From: Flavobacteriales bacterium
Lineage (GTDB): Bacteria > Bacteroidota > Bacteroidia > JANQJC01
Assembly: GCA_028281825.1 (NCBI GenBank)
Contig: JANQJC010000105.1
Location: 62,001-126,000, forward strand
Direction of reading: 5' to 3'
Length of the DNA: 64,000 nt
Shown piece after piece: positions 50,447-60,600 of this stretch. A model generated the notes under the pieces. The model saw only the letters and a program-made list of their open reading frames with translations, was not told the origin of the DNA and did no database searches. The first letter of the stretch is position 1; the number at the start of each line of letters is the position of its first letter. Made by a program: the position numbers and the translations under genes.

Positions 50447-51274
50447 ATGAAACCTACCATTAATTGCAGGGGAAAATTACTGGACTTGAGTCAGCCTATG
50501 GTAATGGGTATACTGAATGTTACCAGTGACTCTTTTTATGCTGGTAGTCGCTTTCAGGAAGAGAAAGCCATTATTGAACGTACTGCGCAGATATTGGATG
50601 AAGGCGGAACTATCATTGACATTGGTGCGCAGAGTACCCGCCCGGGTGCTAAAGAAGTTGGTGGGCAAGTTGAGACAAATACCCTTTGTCATGCGATTGA
50701 GATTGTTAGGAAAGAGTTTCCTGAAGCTATCATTTCTGCAGATACTTATAGGGGCAGCACTGCCAAGGCCGCAGTTGAAAGTGGGGCTGATATGATTAAT
50801 GATATTTCAGGTGGCAGCTTGGATGAAACGATGTTCCCCACCATTGGCGAGTTGAACGTGCCGTATATATTGATGCATATTAAGGGTACTCCGCAGAATA
50901 TGCAGGCTAACCCGACTTATGACAACCTGATACAAGAGGTATCATTTTACTTCTCAGAAAAGTTGCGCCAATTGAGAGCGTTAGGTGTGAACGATATCAT
51001 CTTGGACCCTGGATTTGGTTTTGGCAAAACAGTGGAACATAACCTTGAGTTGGTGAACAACCTGGAGCAATTCAAAATGTTTGGCCTCCCCATTTTGATG
51101 GGATTATCCAGAAAATCTACTTTCAGTAAGTTATTGGACGTGAAAGTAGAAGAGACCTTGAATGCAACCACTGTTTTGAATACAGTTGCTCTTAAGAATG
51201 GAGCTAGCATCCTGAGGGTGCATGATGTAAAAGAGGCTTTTCAGGCTTGTAAGTTACTGACTATCAACACTTAG
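50447..51274 (+). CDS. folP: Dihydropteroate synthase FolP
   Basis: Joins 4-aminobenzoate to the pterin pyrophosphate in folate synthesis; the sulfonamide target. TIM-barrel enzyme of 275 aa. The signatures are MGILNVTSDSF (loop 1), DIGAQSTRPGAKEV (loop 2), MINDISGG and MHIKGTPQNMQ, with DPGFGFGKTVEHN. All key loops are intact. It stands upstream of cdaA in the same direction, separated by 191 nt, an order common in Bacteroidota. Confidence 0.96.
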   Translation: MKPTINCRGKLLDLSQPMVMGILNVTSDSFYAGSRFQEEKAIIERTAQILDEGGTIIDIGAQSTRPGAKEVGGQVETNTLCHAIEIVRKEFPEAIISADTYRGSTAKAAVESGADMINDISGGSLDETMFPTIGELNVPYILMHIKGTPQNMQANPTYDNLIQEVSFYFSEKLRQLRALGVNDIILDPGFGFGKTVEHNLELVNNLEQFKMFGLPILMGLSRKSTFSKLLDVKVEETLNATTVLNTVALKNGASILRVHDVKEAFQACKLLTINT

Positions 51275-51465
51275 GGTGTGTTGTGTTTTCTTGTAGCAAT
51301 GTAAAAACAGCGGTTTTTGATACCCCCTAGGGACTCACGGAAAATCTTGAGTTGCGAATAACAGCGTACTTTTTAGCACCTACTTTATCAATATTGGGTT
51401 GTGGATATAGTGTTGGATGAATTGGGTAGAATACCAAACAAAAACGTTAATATTGCGAAACAGCA

Positions 51466-52260
51466 ATGGAAACACTATTCATAACTTTCAGGTGGCTAGA
51501 TGCAGTTGACATCTTTCTGGTTTCTTTGCTTATATACCAGCTTTACAACCTGATTAAAGGTACTGCTGCCATCAATATCTTTTTGGGTTTGCTTTCTTTT
51601 TACTTACTCTGGTTGCTGGTTCGCGCATTGAATATGCAATTGCTGGGTTCTATACTTGGCCAGTTTATTGGGGTGGGTGTAATTGCTTTGATTATTGTTT
51701 TCCAGCAGGAATTAAGACGTTTTCTACTACTAATAGGCACTACAGGATTTTTCGGTCGCAAGCGCGGCAGGCGTACTAGAGGTATTTTACCTTTTAAACT
51801 AGGAGCCGCACAACCAACCAAATTAGATATCAACGCACTTGTCCGTGCTTGTCAGGATATGGGTGAAACCAAAACTGGTGCTATCATAGTATTAACAAGG
51901 GATTCAGAGTTAAAGTTTTATCTCAATACTGGTGAAAAGATTGATGCTAGAGTCACTACTCGCCTGTTAGAAAGCATCTTTTTTAAAAATAGCCCACTTC
52001 ATGATGGGGCTATTATCATAAGCAATAACCGTGTAGTAGCCGCACGGTGCGTGTTGCCTGTAACTGAAAATGAAAGCTTCCCCGTTCACTTAGGTATGCG
52101 CCACCGCGCTGCAGTAGGTGTCACTGAAAACTCCGATGCCATTGCCATCATCGTTTCAGAACAAACGGGTGATATCTCTTACGCCCGCGAAGGCGAATTG
52201 ACCTACAACGTTACTCCTGAAAAACTCACCGAAATGCTTGACAAAGAATTTGGCAAGTAA
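51466..52260 (+). CDS. cdaA: Diadenylate cyclase CdaA (c-di-AMP synthase)
   Basis: Makes the second messenger c-di-AMP from two ATP; it controls potassium and osmolyte balance and cell-wall homeostasis. Three N-terminal membrane helices (about 10-85) anchor the DAC domain. The catalytic motifs are HDGAIIISNN (DGA) and MRHRAAVG (RHR). 264 aa is typical. No cdaR or glmM is adjacent, unlike in Firmicutes. The 191-nt gap after folP contains a weak AAAAAC/GTTTTT hairpin, and an imperfect TAATATTG box lies just before the ATG. Confidence 0.95.
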   Translation: METLFITFRWLDAVDIFLVSLLIYQLYNLIKGTAAINIFLGLLSFYLLWLLVRALNMQLLGSILGQFIGVGVIALIIVFQQELRRFLLLIGTTGFFGRKRGRRTRGILPFKLGAAQPTKLDINALVRACQDMGETKTGAIIVLTRDSELKFYLNTGEKIDARVTTRLLESIFFKNSPLHDGAIIISNNRVVAARCVLPVTENESFPVHLGMRHRAAVGVTENSDAIAIIVSEQTGDISYAREGELTYNVTPEKLTEMLDKEFGK

Positions 52261-52329
52261 TGGGTTGACCCTAAGTTTCAAATTCCTAAATTCGCCGAGC
52301 TATTTGTCTAACCATAATTTTTGATAACC

Positions 52330-53955
52330 ATGTCAAAGGGATTCTATAACGTACCTATTGCCAAAAATGAACCTGTAAAAAGCTATGCCCCTGGCTCTCC
52401 TGAAAAAGCTGAGTTGCAGGCTATGATTAAGGAATTAAAAAGCAAAGAAATAGACGCACCCATGTATATAGGTGGTAAAGAGGTACGCACTGATGAAAAG
52501 GTTAGCATGCACCCACCTCATGAGCTTAACCACAATTTGGGTGTATTCAACAGAGGTGGTGCTGAGCATGTGCAACAAGCTATTGATGCTGCTATGGCTG
52601 CAAAAGAGCAATGGCAAAATCTTTCCTGGGAACACAGGGCTTCTATTTTTCTGAAAGCTGCTGACCTATTGGCTGGCCCATACAGGGCAAAGATGAATGC
52701 TGCCACCATGCTGGCACAAAGTAAAAATGCCTTTCAAGCCGAAATTGACGCTGCATGCGAGTTGATTGACTTCTTCAAATTCAATGTGCAGTATATGACT
52801 GATATTTACAAACCACAACCAGAGTCTAACCCTGGCATGTGGAACCGCTTGGAGCAAAGACCATTGGAAGGGTTTGTGTTTGCATTGACCCCTTTCAATT
52901 TTACATCAATTGCTGGCAACCTGCCGGCTGCTCCTGCCCTAATGGGCAACACAGTAGTGTGGAAGCCCGCTGATACTCAAATCTACTCCGCACAAGTGAT
53001 TATGGAGATTTTTAAAGAAGCAGGTGTGCCTGATGGGGTTATCAATTTGGTATATGTACGTGGCCCCGTGGCTGGTGATGTTATTTTCAATAGTCCTGAC
53101 TTTGGTGGTATTCACTTTACTGGTTCAACAGCTGTATTTCAAAGCATCTGGAAAACGATTGGTGAAAACATACACAAATACAAGTCATACCCTCGCATAG
53201 TTGGTGAAACAGGGGGTAAAGACTTTATCATGGCGCATAAATCCGCTGATACAAAAGCTTTGGCTACTGCTATCTCTAGAGGTGCTTTTGAATTCCAGGG
53301 ACAGAAATGTTCAGCTGCATCAAGGGTTTATGTTCCAAACAACTTGTGGGATGAAGTGAAAGGCTATCTACTGGATGATATCAACTCCTTTAAAATGGGT
53401 TCCCCCGAAGACTTCAGCAACTTCATTAATGCTGTTATTGATGAGAAATCTTTTGACAAGCTAGCTGGCTATATTGACCAGGCTAAAGAAGACGATAACG
53501 TAGAAATTATTGCTGGCGGTGGATACGATAAATCAAAAGGCTATTTTATTGAACCTACTGTTATCCTTACAAAAGATCCTAAGTACACTACGATGTGTGA
53601 AGAGTTGTTCGGCCCTGTGGTTACCATATATGTGTATGAAGCTGATAAGTTTGAAGAGACTTTGGATTTATTGAACGAGACTTCCATTTATGCATTGACT
53701 GGCGCTATCTTTAGTCTAGATAGATATGCTGCTGAATTTGCAACCAAGAAGCTAGTTAACGCAGCTGGCAACTTCTATATTAATGATAAACCTACTGGCG
53801 CAGTTGTTGGCCAACAGCCATTTGGTGGTAGCCGTGGTTCGGGTACTAATGACAAGGCTGGCTCAATGATTAACTTATTGCGTTGGGTATCTCCAAGAAC
53901 TATAAAGGAAACTTTTGTACCACCTAAGGATTACAGATATCCTTTCTTAGGGTAA
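52330..53955 (+). CDS. pruA: 1-pyrroline-5-carboxylate dehydrogenase PruA
   Basis: Second step of proline catabolism: oxidises L-glutamate gamma-semialdehyde to glutamate with NAD. ALDH fold, 541 aa. The catalytic Cys is in FQGQKCSAASRVYV, the Glu in RIVGETGGKDFIM, and the cofactor loop is in FTGSTAVFQS. Single-domain form, not fused to proline dehydrogenase (PutA); the ProDH gene is not in the window. The ORF track starts at a TTG at 52321; I use the ATG at 52330. It overlaps the convergent DUF212 gene by 9 nt. Confidence 0.96.
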   Translation: MSKGFYNVPIAKNEPVKSYAPGSPEKAELQAMIKELKSKEIDAPMYIGGKEVRTDEKVSMHPPHELNHNLGVFNRGGAEHVQQAIDAAMAAKEQWQNLSWEHRASIFLKAADLLAGPYRAKMNAATMLAQSKNAFQAEIDAACELIDFFKFNVQYMTDIYKPQPESNPGMWNRLEQRPLEGFVFALTPFNFTSIAGNLPAAPALMGNTVVWKPADTQIYSAQVIMEIFKEAGVPDGVINLVYVRGPVAGDVIFNSPDFGGIHFTGSTAVFQSIWKTIGENIHKYKSYPRIVGETGGKDFIMAHKSADTKALATAISRGAFEFQGQKCSAASRVYVPNNLWDEVKGYLLDDINSFKMGSPEDFSNFINAVIDEKSFDKLAGYIDQAKEDDNVEIIAGGGYDKSKGYFIEPTVILTKDPKYTTMCEELFGPVVTIYVYEADKFEETLDLLNETSIYALTGAIFSLDRYAAEFATKKLVNAAGNFYINDKPTGAVVGQQPFGGSRGSGTNDKAGSMINLLRWVSPRTIKETFVPPKDYRYPFLG

Positions 53956-54429
53956 TTGAAGGTAATAAGCAATACCAAAATGGTAAGCTAAGCTTATGGC
54001 AATGCCTAGGAGTGCCCCTGCGAATATCTCTGTGGGTGAATGCCCTAAGAACTCTTTGAGCCTTTCTTTGCTAAGCCTATGTTCTGGTGAAAGCATTTCA
54101 CTTATTATCTGATTGAGCACTACCGCCTGGCGACCTGCATTGCGTCTTAAGCCTGCTGCATCAAACATCACAACACTGGCAAATAATGCAGCTACAGCAA
54201 AAAGGGTAGAATCAAAACCATCAATAAGGCCTACACTGGCAGCCATAGCTACTACAGTTGATGTATGACTTGATGGCATCCCTCCTGTTGCAAACATGAT
54301 GGCATAATTCATTTTCTTACGCTTGAAGCCGTACCTGATAATTTTTATCCATTGAGCAATGGTGTTAGCTATCACTGCCGCAATAATGACTTCATAACCA
54401 TTATCATATATGTAGTGCAACCATTTCAT
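53947..54429 (-). CDS. Divergent PAP2 (DUF212) family membrane protein
   Basis: A 160-aa polytopic protein with four membrane segments. It has the PAP2-like motifs GGMPSSHTSTVVAMA and GHSPTEIFAGALLGI, plus the RRNAGRQAVVLNQI segment of the divergent PAP2 family related to acid phosphatases and vanadium haloperoxidases. Phosphatase activity has not been shown for this family as far as I know. The -7 box TAACTTTG (54444..54437) lies 7 nt upstream of the ATG. It is convergent with pruA and divergent from the desaturase. Confidence 0.9.
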   Translation of the reverse strand: MKWLHYIYDNGYEVIIAAVIANTIAQWIKIIRYGFKRKKMNYAIMFATGGMPSSHTSTVVAMAASVGLIDGFDSTLFAVAALFASVVMFDAAGLRRNAGRQAVVLNQIISEMLSPEHRLSKERLKEFLGHSPTEIFAGALLGIAISLAYHFGIAYYLQLP

Positions 54430-54436
54430 GGGCTTC

Positions 54437-54444
54437 CAAAGTTA
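54437..54444 (-). promoter_or_regulatory. -7 box (TAACTTTG) for the DUF212 gene
   Basis: TAACTTTG matches TAnnTTTG, 7 nt before the ATG at 54429. A TTG lies 24 nt further upstream, slightly long. Confidence 0.45.
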
Positions 54445-54549
54445 GCGAAAAGAAAAGTTCGGCAGTATCAATAGGTCAATATTAATACGCTTAAGCTGCA
54501 ATAATGTACTGCTTATCAGCGTTAAATTTTTTTGAAGGATAATAAAGGT

Positions 54550-54557
54550 TAAATTTG
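54550..54557 (+). promoter_or_regulatory. -7 box (TAAATTTG) for the fatty acid desaturase
   Basis: TAAATTTGC matches TAnnTTTGC, 42 nt upstream of the ATG at 54600. Confidence 0.45.
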
Positions 54558-54599
54558 CCCAAGAACTCCTTCGATGTGAAGATAATTTAATGACCCTTA

Positions 54600-55718
54600 A
54601 TGAATTATAAAACCGTAAAATTCTCTCAAGCAGATACGTCTGACTTCAGCCGCACACTCAAGGCAAGGGTTAGGGAGTACTTCAAAAGCAGAAATATAGA
54701 TAGGTACGCAAACAAGCAAATGGTTATAAAAACCATATTTATGATAAGCTTGTATTTTGTACCATACTTCACCATGATTTCGGGGTTAGTAAGCAACCCA
54801 TGGCTTATATTTGGCTGTTATGCACTCATGGGTTTTGGTATTGCAGGAATAGGGTTAAGCGTAATGCACGATGCCAATCATGGGGCTTATTCACGCAACC
54901 AAAAAGTAAACAATGCTCTCGGCTTATTGCTAGATATCATTGGAGGATGTGCATTTAACTGGAAGATTCAGCACAACCAATTACATCATACTTTTACTAA
55001 TGTTCACGGCTTAGATGATGATATTAGCTCAACTAAACTGATGCGTTTCTCTCCTCACCAAAAAAGAAAGAAAATGCATCGTGGTCAGCACTTGTACGCC
55101 TGGTTGCTTTATGGTTTAATGACTTTTTCTTGGGTAGTAGCTAAAGACTTTAAAGTGCTTATCTGGTACAAAAACAGGGGTTTATTAGAAAGCCAAAAGA
55201 AGTCATTTAATCGATTGGTTGTAGAAATAGCTTTAACCAAAGTAGCTTATTTAAGCTATATGGTAGCACTGCCAATTATTTTATTGCCCATACCTTGGTG
55301 GTTGAGCCTTCTGTTCTTTTTCACAATGCACTACATTGCTGGTTTGATATTAGCAGCTATATTTCAGCCAGCACACGTGGTGCCTGAAACTGCTTTTCCA
55401 TTACCCAACGATACTGGCAATATGGAAAACAACTGGAATATTCACCAGTTACATACTACTTCCAATTTTGCTCCAAACAGTCAATTTTTCTCATGGTTTG
55501 TTGGCGGATTAAATTATCAAATAGAGCATCATTTATTCCCTAATATTTGCCACATTCATTATAAGGCTCTTTCCCCCATCGTGAAACAAACAGCAGAAGA
55601 GTTTGGCTTGCCCTACTACTCACAGCCAACATTTGTCCATGCCTTATGGCAACATGCTTTATTTTTAAAGACTTTGGGAGAAAATGATGAGTGGTTAGAT
55701 TTAGAAAAAGCCGCTTAA
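54600..55718 (+). CDS. Membrane fatty acid desaturase (acyl-lipid or linoleoyl-CoA type)
   Basis: Integral-membrane di-iron desaturase that introduces a double bond into acyl chains and adjusts membrane fluidity. 372 aa with about five spans. The three His boxes are present: HDANHGAYS (HDxxH), HNQLHHTF (HxxHH) and QIEHHLFPNICH (QxxHH). The Q in the last box is typical of the front-end/acyl-CoA linoleoyl-type group rather than the stearoyl-CoA type. No electron-donor domain is fused. Its TAA overlaps the convergent kdsA stop in a shared TTAA. Confidence 0.93.
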   Translation: MNYKTVKFSQADTSDFSRTLKARVREYFKSRNIDRYANKQMVIKTIFMISLYFVPYFTMISGLVSNPWLIFGCYALMGFGIAGIGLSVMHDANHGAYSRNQKVNNALGLLLDIIGGCAFNWKIQHNQLHHTFTNVHGLDDDISSTKLMRFSPHQKRKKMHRGQHLYAWLLYGLMTFSWVVAKDFKVLIWYKNRGLLESQKKSFNRLVVEIALTKVAYLSYMVALPIILLPIPWWLSLLFFFTMHYIAGLILAAIFQPAHVVPETAFPLPNDTGNMENNWNIHQLHTTSNFAPNSQFFSWFVGGLNYQIEHHLFPNICHIHYKALSPIVKQTAEEFGLPYYSQPTFVHALWQHALFLKTLGENDEWLDLEKAA

Positions 55719-56491
55719 TCTAAAGCATTTTTCACCTTTAGTGCTTTCTCCAATAGTGGCTTAAAGTTTTCTAACTTAAGTTGACTGCCACTATCGCTTA
55801 AAGCTTTTGCTGGTTCAGGATGAGCCTCAATAAATATTCCATCGGCGCCAGCAGCAATAGCTGAAACCGCAATAGTTTCTATCATTTCGGCATTGCCACC
55901 AGTCACACCGCTAGTTTGATTAGGAACCTGAACTGCATGGGTAGCATCTATCACAACAGGCCAACCTATTTTCTTCATAGTCGGGATGCCGCACATGTCT
56001 ACCACAAGATTATTGTAACCAAAGGTAGTGCCACGTTCAGTAAGCCAGATATTATTATTGCCGGTGCTTTGCACTTTATCTGCGGCAAACTTCATAGCTT
56101 CAGGAGCCAGAAATTGCCCCTTTTTGATATTAACTCCTTTACCTGTGTTACCAGCGGCTATCAATAAATCGGTCTGACGACATAAAAACGCTGGTATCTG
56201 CAAATAATCCACGTAATTAGCAATTTCAGCACATTCATGGCTTTCGTGCACATCAGTAATAACTGGAACGCTTAGCTTTTCACCTACCTCCTTCAGAATA
56301 TTCAAAGCCTCTTGTTTGTCAATGCCTGTAAAACTATCCAGCTTACTTCTATTGGCTTTTTTATAAGAAGCTTTAAAGATGTAATCGACACCAAGCTCAT
56401 TGCATACTTTTTTGGCATGTTCAGCCACCTGAAAACAAATCTCCCTGCTTTCAACCACGCATGGCCCTGCTATTATAAACAGTTTACTCAT
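55715..56491 (-). CDS. kdsA: 3-deoxy-8-phosphooctulonate synthase KdsA, metal-dependent type
   Basis: Condenses arabinose-5-phosphate with phosphoenolpyruvate to KDO-8-phosphate for LPS. TIM barrel, 258 aa from the ATG at 56491 (MSKLFIIAGPC); the ORF track starts 16 codons upstream inside kdsD. IIAGPCVVES carries Cys where E. coli has Asn, and His (DATHAVQ), Glu (FIEAHPEP) and Asp (SDSGSQL) complete the metal site, so the enzyme is of the metal-dependent class. Its start overlaps the kdsD stop by 8 nt. This places KDO precursor synthesis in one transcript with kdsD and marR. Confidence 0.95.
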   Translation of the reverse strand: MSKLFIIAGPCVVESREICFQVAEHAKKVCNELGVDYIFKASYKKANRSKLDSFTGIDKQEALNILKEVGEKLSVPVITDVHESHECAEIANYVDYLQIPAFLCRQTDLLIAAGNTGKGVNIKKGQFLAPEAMKFAADKVQSTGNNNIWLTERGTTFGYNNLVVDMCGIPTMKKIGWPVVIDATHAVQVPNQTSGVTGGNAEMIETIAVSAIAAGADGIFIEAHPEPAKALSDSGSQLKLENFKPLLEKALKVKNALD

Positions 56492-57083
56492 CTCCCCTTG
56501 ATTTTCCTCCAAGATATCCACCATGATGGCGCCTGGCATATTCTTCTTTAGTAAAACCTATCTTTTTCATCATTAACACTACCATCACATCACCAATCAC
56601 TGCCATTGTGGTTGTTGAAGTTGTAGGTGTAAGACCCAACGGACAAATCTCGTCAGCGTTACCCGTAAATAGAGGAACATCAGCCATGTCCCCTAGTTTA
56701 CTATCAAGGTGACCCGTAATGGCTATTACAGGAATATTGTCGTAAAGGTTTTTCGCCAAATCCAAAAGTTCCAAAACCTCTTTTGTTTTGCCCGAGTTAG
56801 ATACCAACAATAAAATATCATCTTTTTGTATCAATCCGATATCCCCATGTTGCGCTTCACTTGGCCTTAGATAAACTGCTGGTGTGCCCGTGGAACTAAA
56901 AGTAGTGGAAATGCTATGGGCTATTTCTCCAGCCTTGCCAATACCACTGGTAACTAGCTTCCCTCCTTTTTCATGCACGTGAGTATGAATAAAGTTTACA
57001 GCAGCTTCAAAGTCATTATCCAAAGGGATGTTTCTTATCGCTTCGGCTTCCTTGTTAATCAATTCATTAATGAAACTGCTCAT
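56484..57083 (-). CDS. kdsD: Arabinose-5-phosphate isomerase KdsD, SIS domain only
   Basis: Converts ribulose-5-phosphate to arabinose-5-phosphate, the substrate of KdsA. 199 aa, containing only the sugar isomerase (SIS) domain; the CBS pair of the usual 320-aa KdsD is absent. All four residues that are catalytic in E. coli align: Lys in SGIGKAGE (K59), Glu in NSGKTKEV (E111), Glu in DEICPLGL (E152) and His in RRHHGGYLG (H193). Immediate neighbours are marR upstream (16 nt) and kdsA downstream, so the pair is a compact KDO-precursor unit. Confidence 0.93.
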   Translation of the reverse strand: MSSFINELINKEAEAIRNIPLDNDFEAAVNFIHTHVHEKGGKLVTSGIGKAGEIAHSISTTFSSTGTPAVYLRPSEAQHGDIGLIQKDDILLLVSNSGKTKEVLELLDLAKNLYDNIPVIAITGHLDSKLGDMADVPLFTGNADEICPLGLTPTTSTTTMAVIGDVMVVLMMKKIGFTKEEYARRHHGGYLGGKSRGDE

Positions 57084-57099
57084 GAGATAAAGGTAGTGC

Positions 57100-57573
57100 T
57101 TAATCTGAAATTGAATCGTGTTTTAATCTCTCCTGGAAATCAGTAATTGCTTTGGGAACATGCTCCATCACCTCAAAAAAGCTTTGAAGCTTATCTGCAG
57201 GAACATCCTTCACTATCTCTTGCTCCAGTCTAAATATTGCTCTTAATGCAATTTTTCGCATTGCCTTTCCCTTAGCTGTCAGGCATATATACACCTTTCT
57301 TTTATCGCCTTTTTCTTTGTCCCTATATATAATTTCCTTTTCCTCCATTGTCTTTAATAAGCGAGAAAGGCTGTTCGGCTCCATACCCATTCTAGGTGCA
57401 ATCTTGGTCACTGGTGTTCCTTCTTCTTCGTTGATGGCTGCTAATGCAAAACCCATTGCCAGGGTTCCATCATACTCTTGCGCAAGTTGATTGTACATCT
57501 TGGCAATTTCAAACCAGGATGAGCGCAGCTTGTATACTATAAGGGAGTTGGCTACTCTCTGAAAATCATCCAT
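57100..57573 (-). CDS. MarR family transcriptional regulator
   Basis: A 157-aa winged-helix protein. The DNA-binding core is NEEEGTPVTKIAPRMGMEPNSLSRLLKTMEEKEIIYR, with wing KGDKRKVYICLTAKGKAM. Helices for dimerisation flank it. The effector is unknown. It leads the marR-kdsD-kdsA run and probably regulates it; a CTGATA-N9-TATCAG palindrome lies between its promoter and its ATG. An N-terminal extension (about 45 residues) before the wHTH is longer than minimal. Confidence 0.92.
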   Translation of the reverse strand: MDDFQRVANSLIVYKLRSSWFEIAKMYNQLAQEYDGTLAMGFALAAINEEEGTPVTKIAPRMGMEPNSLSRLLKTMEEKEIIYRDKEKGDKRKVYICLTAKGKAMRKIALRAIFRLEQEIVKDVPADKLQSFFEVMEHVPKAITDFQERLKHDSISD

Positions 57574-57590
57574 CTAAATCTTATTTACTA

Positions 57591-57611
57591 CTGATACTGT
57601 TCTTTTATCAG
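57591..57611. promoter_or_regulatory. Candidate MarR operator CTGATA-N9-TATCAG
   Basis: A perfect 6+6 dyad (CTGATActgttctttTATCAG) in the marR 5' leader, 4 nt downstream of the -7 box at 57623..57615. The position suits autorepression; binding is inference. Confidence 0.4.
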
Positions 57612-57614
57612 CTG

Positions 57615-57623
57615 GCAAATTTA
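57615..57623 (-). promoter_or_regulatory. -7 box (TAAATTTGC) for marR-kdsD-kdsA
   Basis: Perfect TAnnTTTGC on the minus strand, about 42 nt before the ATG at 57573. Confidence 0.6.
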
Positions 57624-57687
57624 ACAGCTTAAATGATTTTACCACAATTATTGAACCAGGGTGATTAAATGGTGGCTATCAGTAGAA

Positions 57688-60600
57688 CTACTTTATTAGA
57701 GTAACATGCCCTGAGTATTCGTGTGTTCCATGCTTTTCATCATTCACCACAAATTTCCAAACGTATACACCCGACTTGACATATTCGCCCCCATCTCTGG
57801 TCTTTCCATCCCAGGGATGTTCTTCGCTATTTGAACTGTAAATCATCCCACCCCACCTGTCAAAAATGTATAACACATAATCTTTAATTCCTGTAGTCTT
57901 TGGGAAGAAGCCATCATTCAACCTATTGCCATTAGGCGTAAAGGCATTTGGAACAAATACGGTAAAACCTTCCTCTATTCTCACTAGTTTGCAAACTGTA
58001 TCCACACATTCATCCACATTAAAAGCAAGCAAGCATACCCTGTAAGTACCAGGCTCATCATCAGGAAATTCGAATATAGGATTCTCATCAGTAGAGCCAC
58101 CCAAATCATCAAAAACCCATTGGTAGGTTTCAGCTCCAGACGATTGATTATTAAAAGTTATCTCCGTATCAAAAATTGTTGCATCTATAGGTACAAAGCT
58201 AAACTCAGCCTTCGGTGGAAATGAAGCAGCAATAGTAACTTCTTCAAAATCGTTACACCCATTAGCATCCCTCACATACACGGTATAGGTGCCAGATGCC
58301 AAACTATCATAACTCAATGCACTGGAATAATTAATTCCTCCGTCAATACTATATTCTAAAGGTGCCGTGCCACCAGTGGCAACTATGGCAAGCACGGCAT
58401 TATCTTCACCACATGTTGCATCAACTACCGTAATATCATCTATCGTCGGTGATGGTGTATTAGTGAGCGTCACCTGCTCCATCACCCTACAACCTGTTGC
58501 GTCTTCAACTACAATAGTGTAGGTTCCCTCTCCCACTCCTGCAAATTGCCCTCCCGGTTGGAAACTATTCCCATTGTCAATACTAAAGTTAAGAGGTGTG
58601 CTTCCACCACTGGCTGTTACCGTAACTGTGCCGTTTGCATTACCACAAGTTGGGTCAGTAAAAGAAACATCATCAATCGCAGGTCCATTGGAATTAGATA
58701 CAACTGCCTGCCCTGAAACTTGACACCCTGTATTATCTTCAATTACTACGTTATAATTACCAGCTGTAAGGTTGTTAAATGAGCCAGAAGATTGGAAAGT
58801 GTTACCTGCATTGATACTGTATTGCAGTGGCGCAGCTCCTCCTGAAGCTGTAATGGTAATACTTCCATCACCTGAGCCACAAGTCGAATTAGTAGTAGTT
58901 ATATCATCAATTACAGGCTGTGTAGATGCAGCAATATCTATCTGTTGGCCCAATGCCTGGCAACCAATGTCATCCACCACTACCACATTATAGGAGCCTG
59001 CTGGTAAATCTATAAAACCACCTGCTGCCTGGAAGGTAGTACCACCATCAATACTGTACTGCAAAGGGGCCGTACCACCAGAAGCAGTAATGGTAATCGT
59101 TCCATCGTCTTGACCACAAGTTGTGTTGGTAGAAGCCTCATTGGTAATAGTTGGCCCATTTAAGTTATTAAGTACAATTTGGTCTGTCGCCTGACAACCA
59201 TTGGCATCTTCTACTACAATATCATAGGTTCCTGTGCCTAAGTTTTGGAATGCACCAACAGGTTGAAAAGTCGTTCCCCCATCAATGCTGTATTGCAAGG
59301 GTGCAGCCCCTCCAGTGGCTAGCATACCTATAATACCATCATTGGCACCGCATGTTGGTGGTAAGCTGCCCAATGTATCAATTGTGGGAGCCGTAGATAT
59401 GGCCAATGCAGCTTGGTCAATAACCTGACATCCAGCATTGTCTGCTACAACTATATCATAGGTTGCACCAATTAAACCCGAGAAACTGCTGCTCGCTTGA
59501 AAAGTAGCACCATTGTCAATACTGTATTGTAATGGAGCGGCACCACCACTGACAGTAACCTCAATGCTACCATTAGCATTACCACACGTAGGGTCGGTGA
59601 TAGAGATGTTATCTATAGTCGGTGGTGTTCCTCCCGGGAAAACAACCTGGTCAGCGGCCTGGCAGCCTCCATTATCTTCCACTATAATGTCATATGTTCC
59701 AGCGCCTAAGCCTGCAAAAGATCCACTAGCTTGAAATGTAGCGCCACCATCAATACTATACTGCAAAGGTGCAGAGCCACCACTAGCTGTAATATCAATA
59801 GCACCATCTTGAGCACCACAGGTCGGTGTGGTTTCAGCGACATTATCTATTGATGGACCATTTAAGTTGTTCAATGAAATTTGGTCTGTGGCTTGGCAAC
59901 CATTGGCATCTTCTACTACAATGTTGTAACTTCCACTGGCAAGTCCGGTAAATGAGCCGCTAACTTGAAAAGTAGCGCCATTGTCAATGGAGTATTGCAA
60001 TGGCATGGCCCCACCACTGGCTGATATAACCAGCACACCATCTTGTGAACCACAAGATGGGCTGGTAGGATTTAGGTTATCAATGGTCGGGCCAGTTCCG
60101 CTGGCTACTGAGTTTTGAGTAGAAGCCTGACAACCATTAGCATCTTCCACAATGATGTCATAGTTACCACCTGATAAGCCAGTAAAAGTGCCGTTAGCTT
60201 GAAAAGTTGCACCATTATCAATGCTATATTGTAAAGGAGCAATACCACCACTAGCAGTAATTGTAAGGCTACCATCGCTATTTCCGCAGGTTGGGGCAAT
60301 AGTAGACACATTATCAATCGTGGGAGCTGATGGGTTACTCAATGTAACTGTATCACGAGCAAAGCATCCACTTGCATCTTCCAATTCTATATAATAGATA
60401 CCTGCCCCTACACCAGTAAAGTTGCCATTTGCCTGATTGGTAAAACCACCATCAATACTATATGTTATTGGTGGATTGCCACCCGATGCTGTTATTGTAA
60501 TTGTACCGTCATTAACGCCACAGTTAGGGTTTGTAAAGGCGATATTATCAATCACGGGAGGCACTCCTGCATTAAACACCACCTGGTCAGTCACCTGGCA

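Noticed and set aside
52321-53955. pruA as PaaZ or another ring-cleavage aldehyde dehydrogenase, linked to paaGHIJ
   Set aside because: PaaZ has a fused hydratase domain and is about 680 aa. Sequence and length here match pyrroline-5-carboxylate dehydrogenase, and the gene is 35 kb away.
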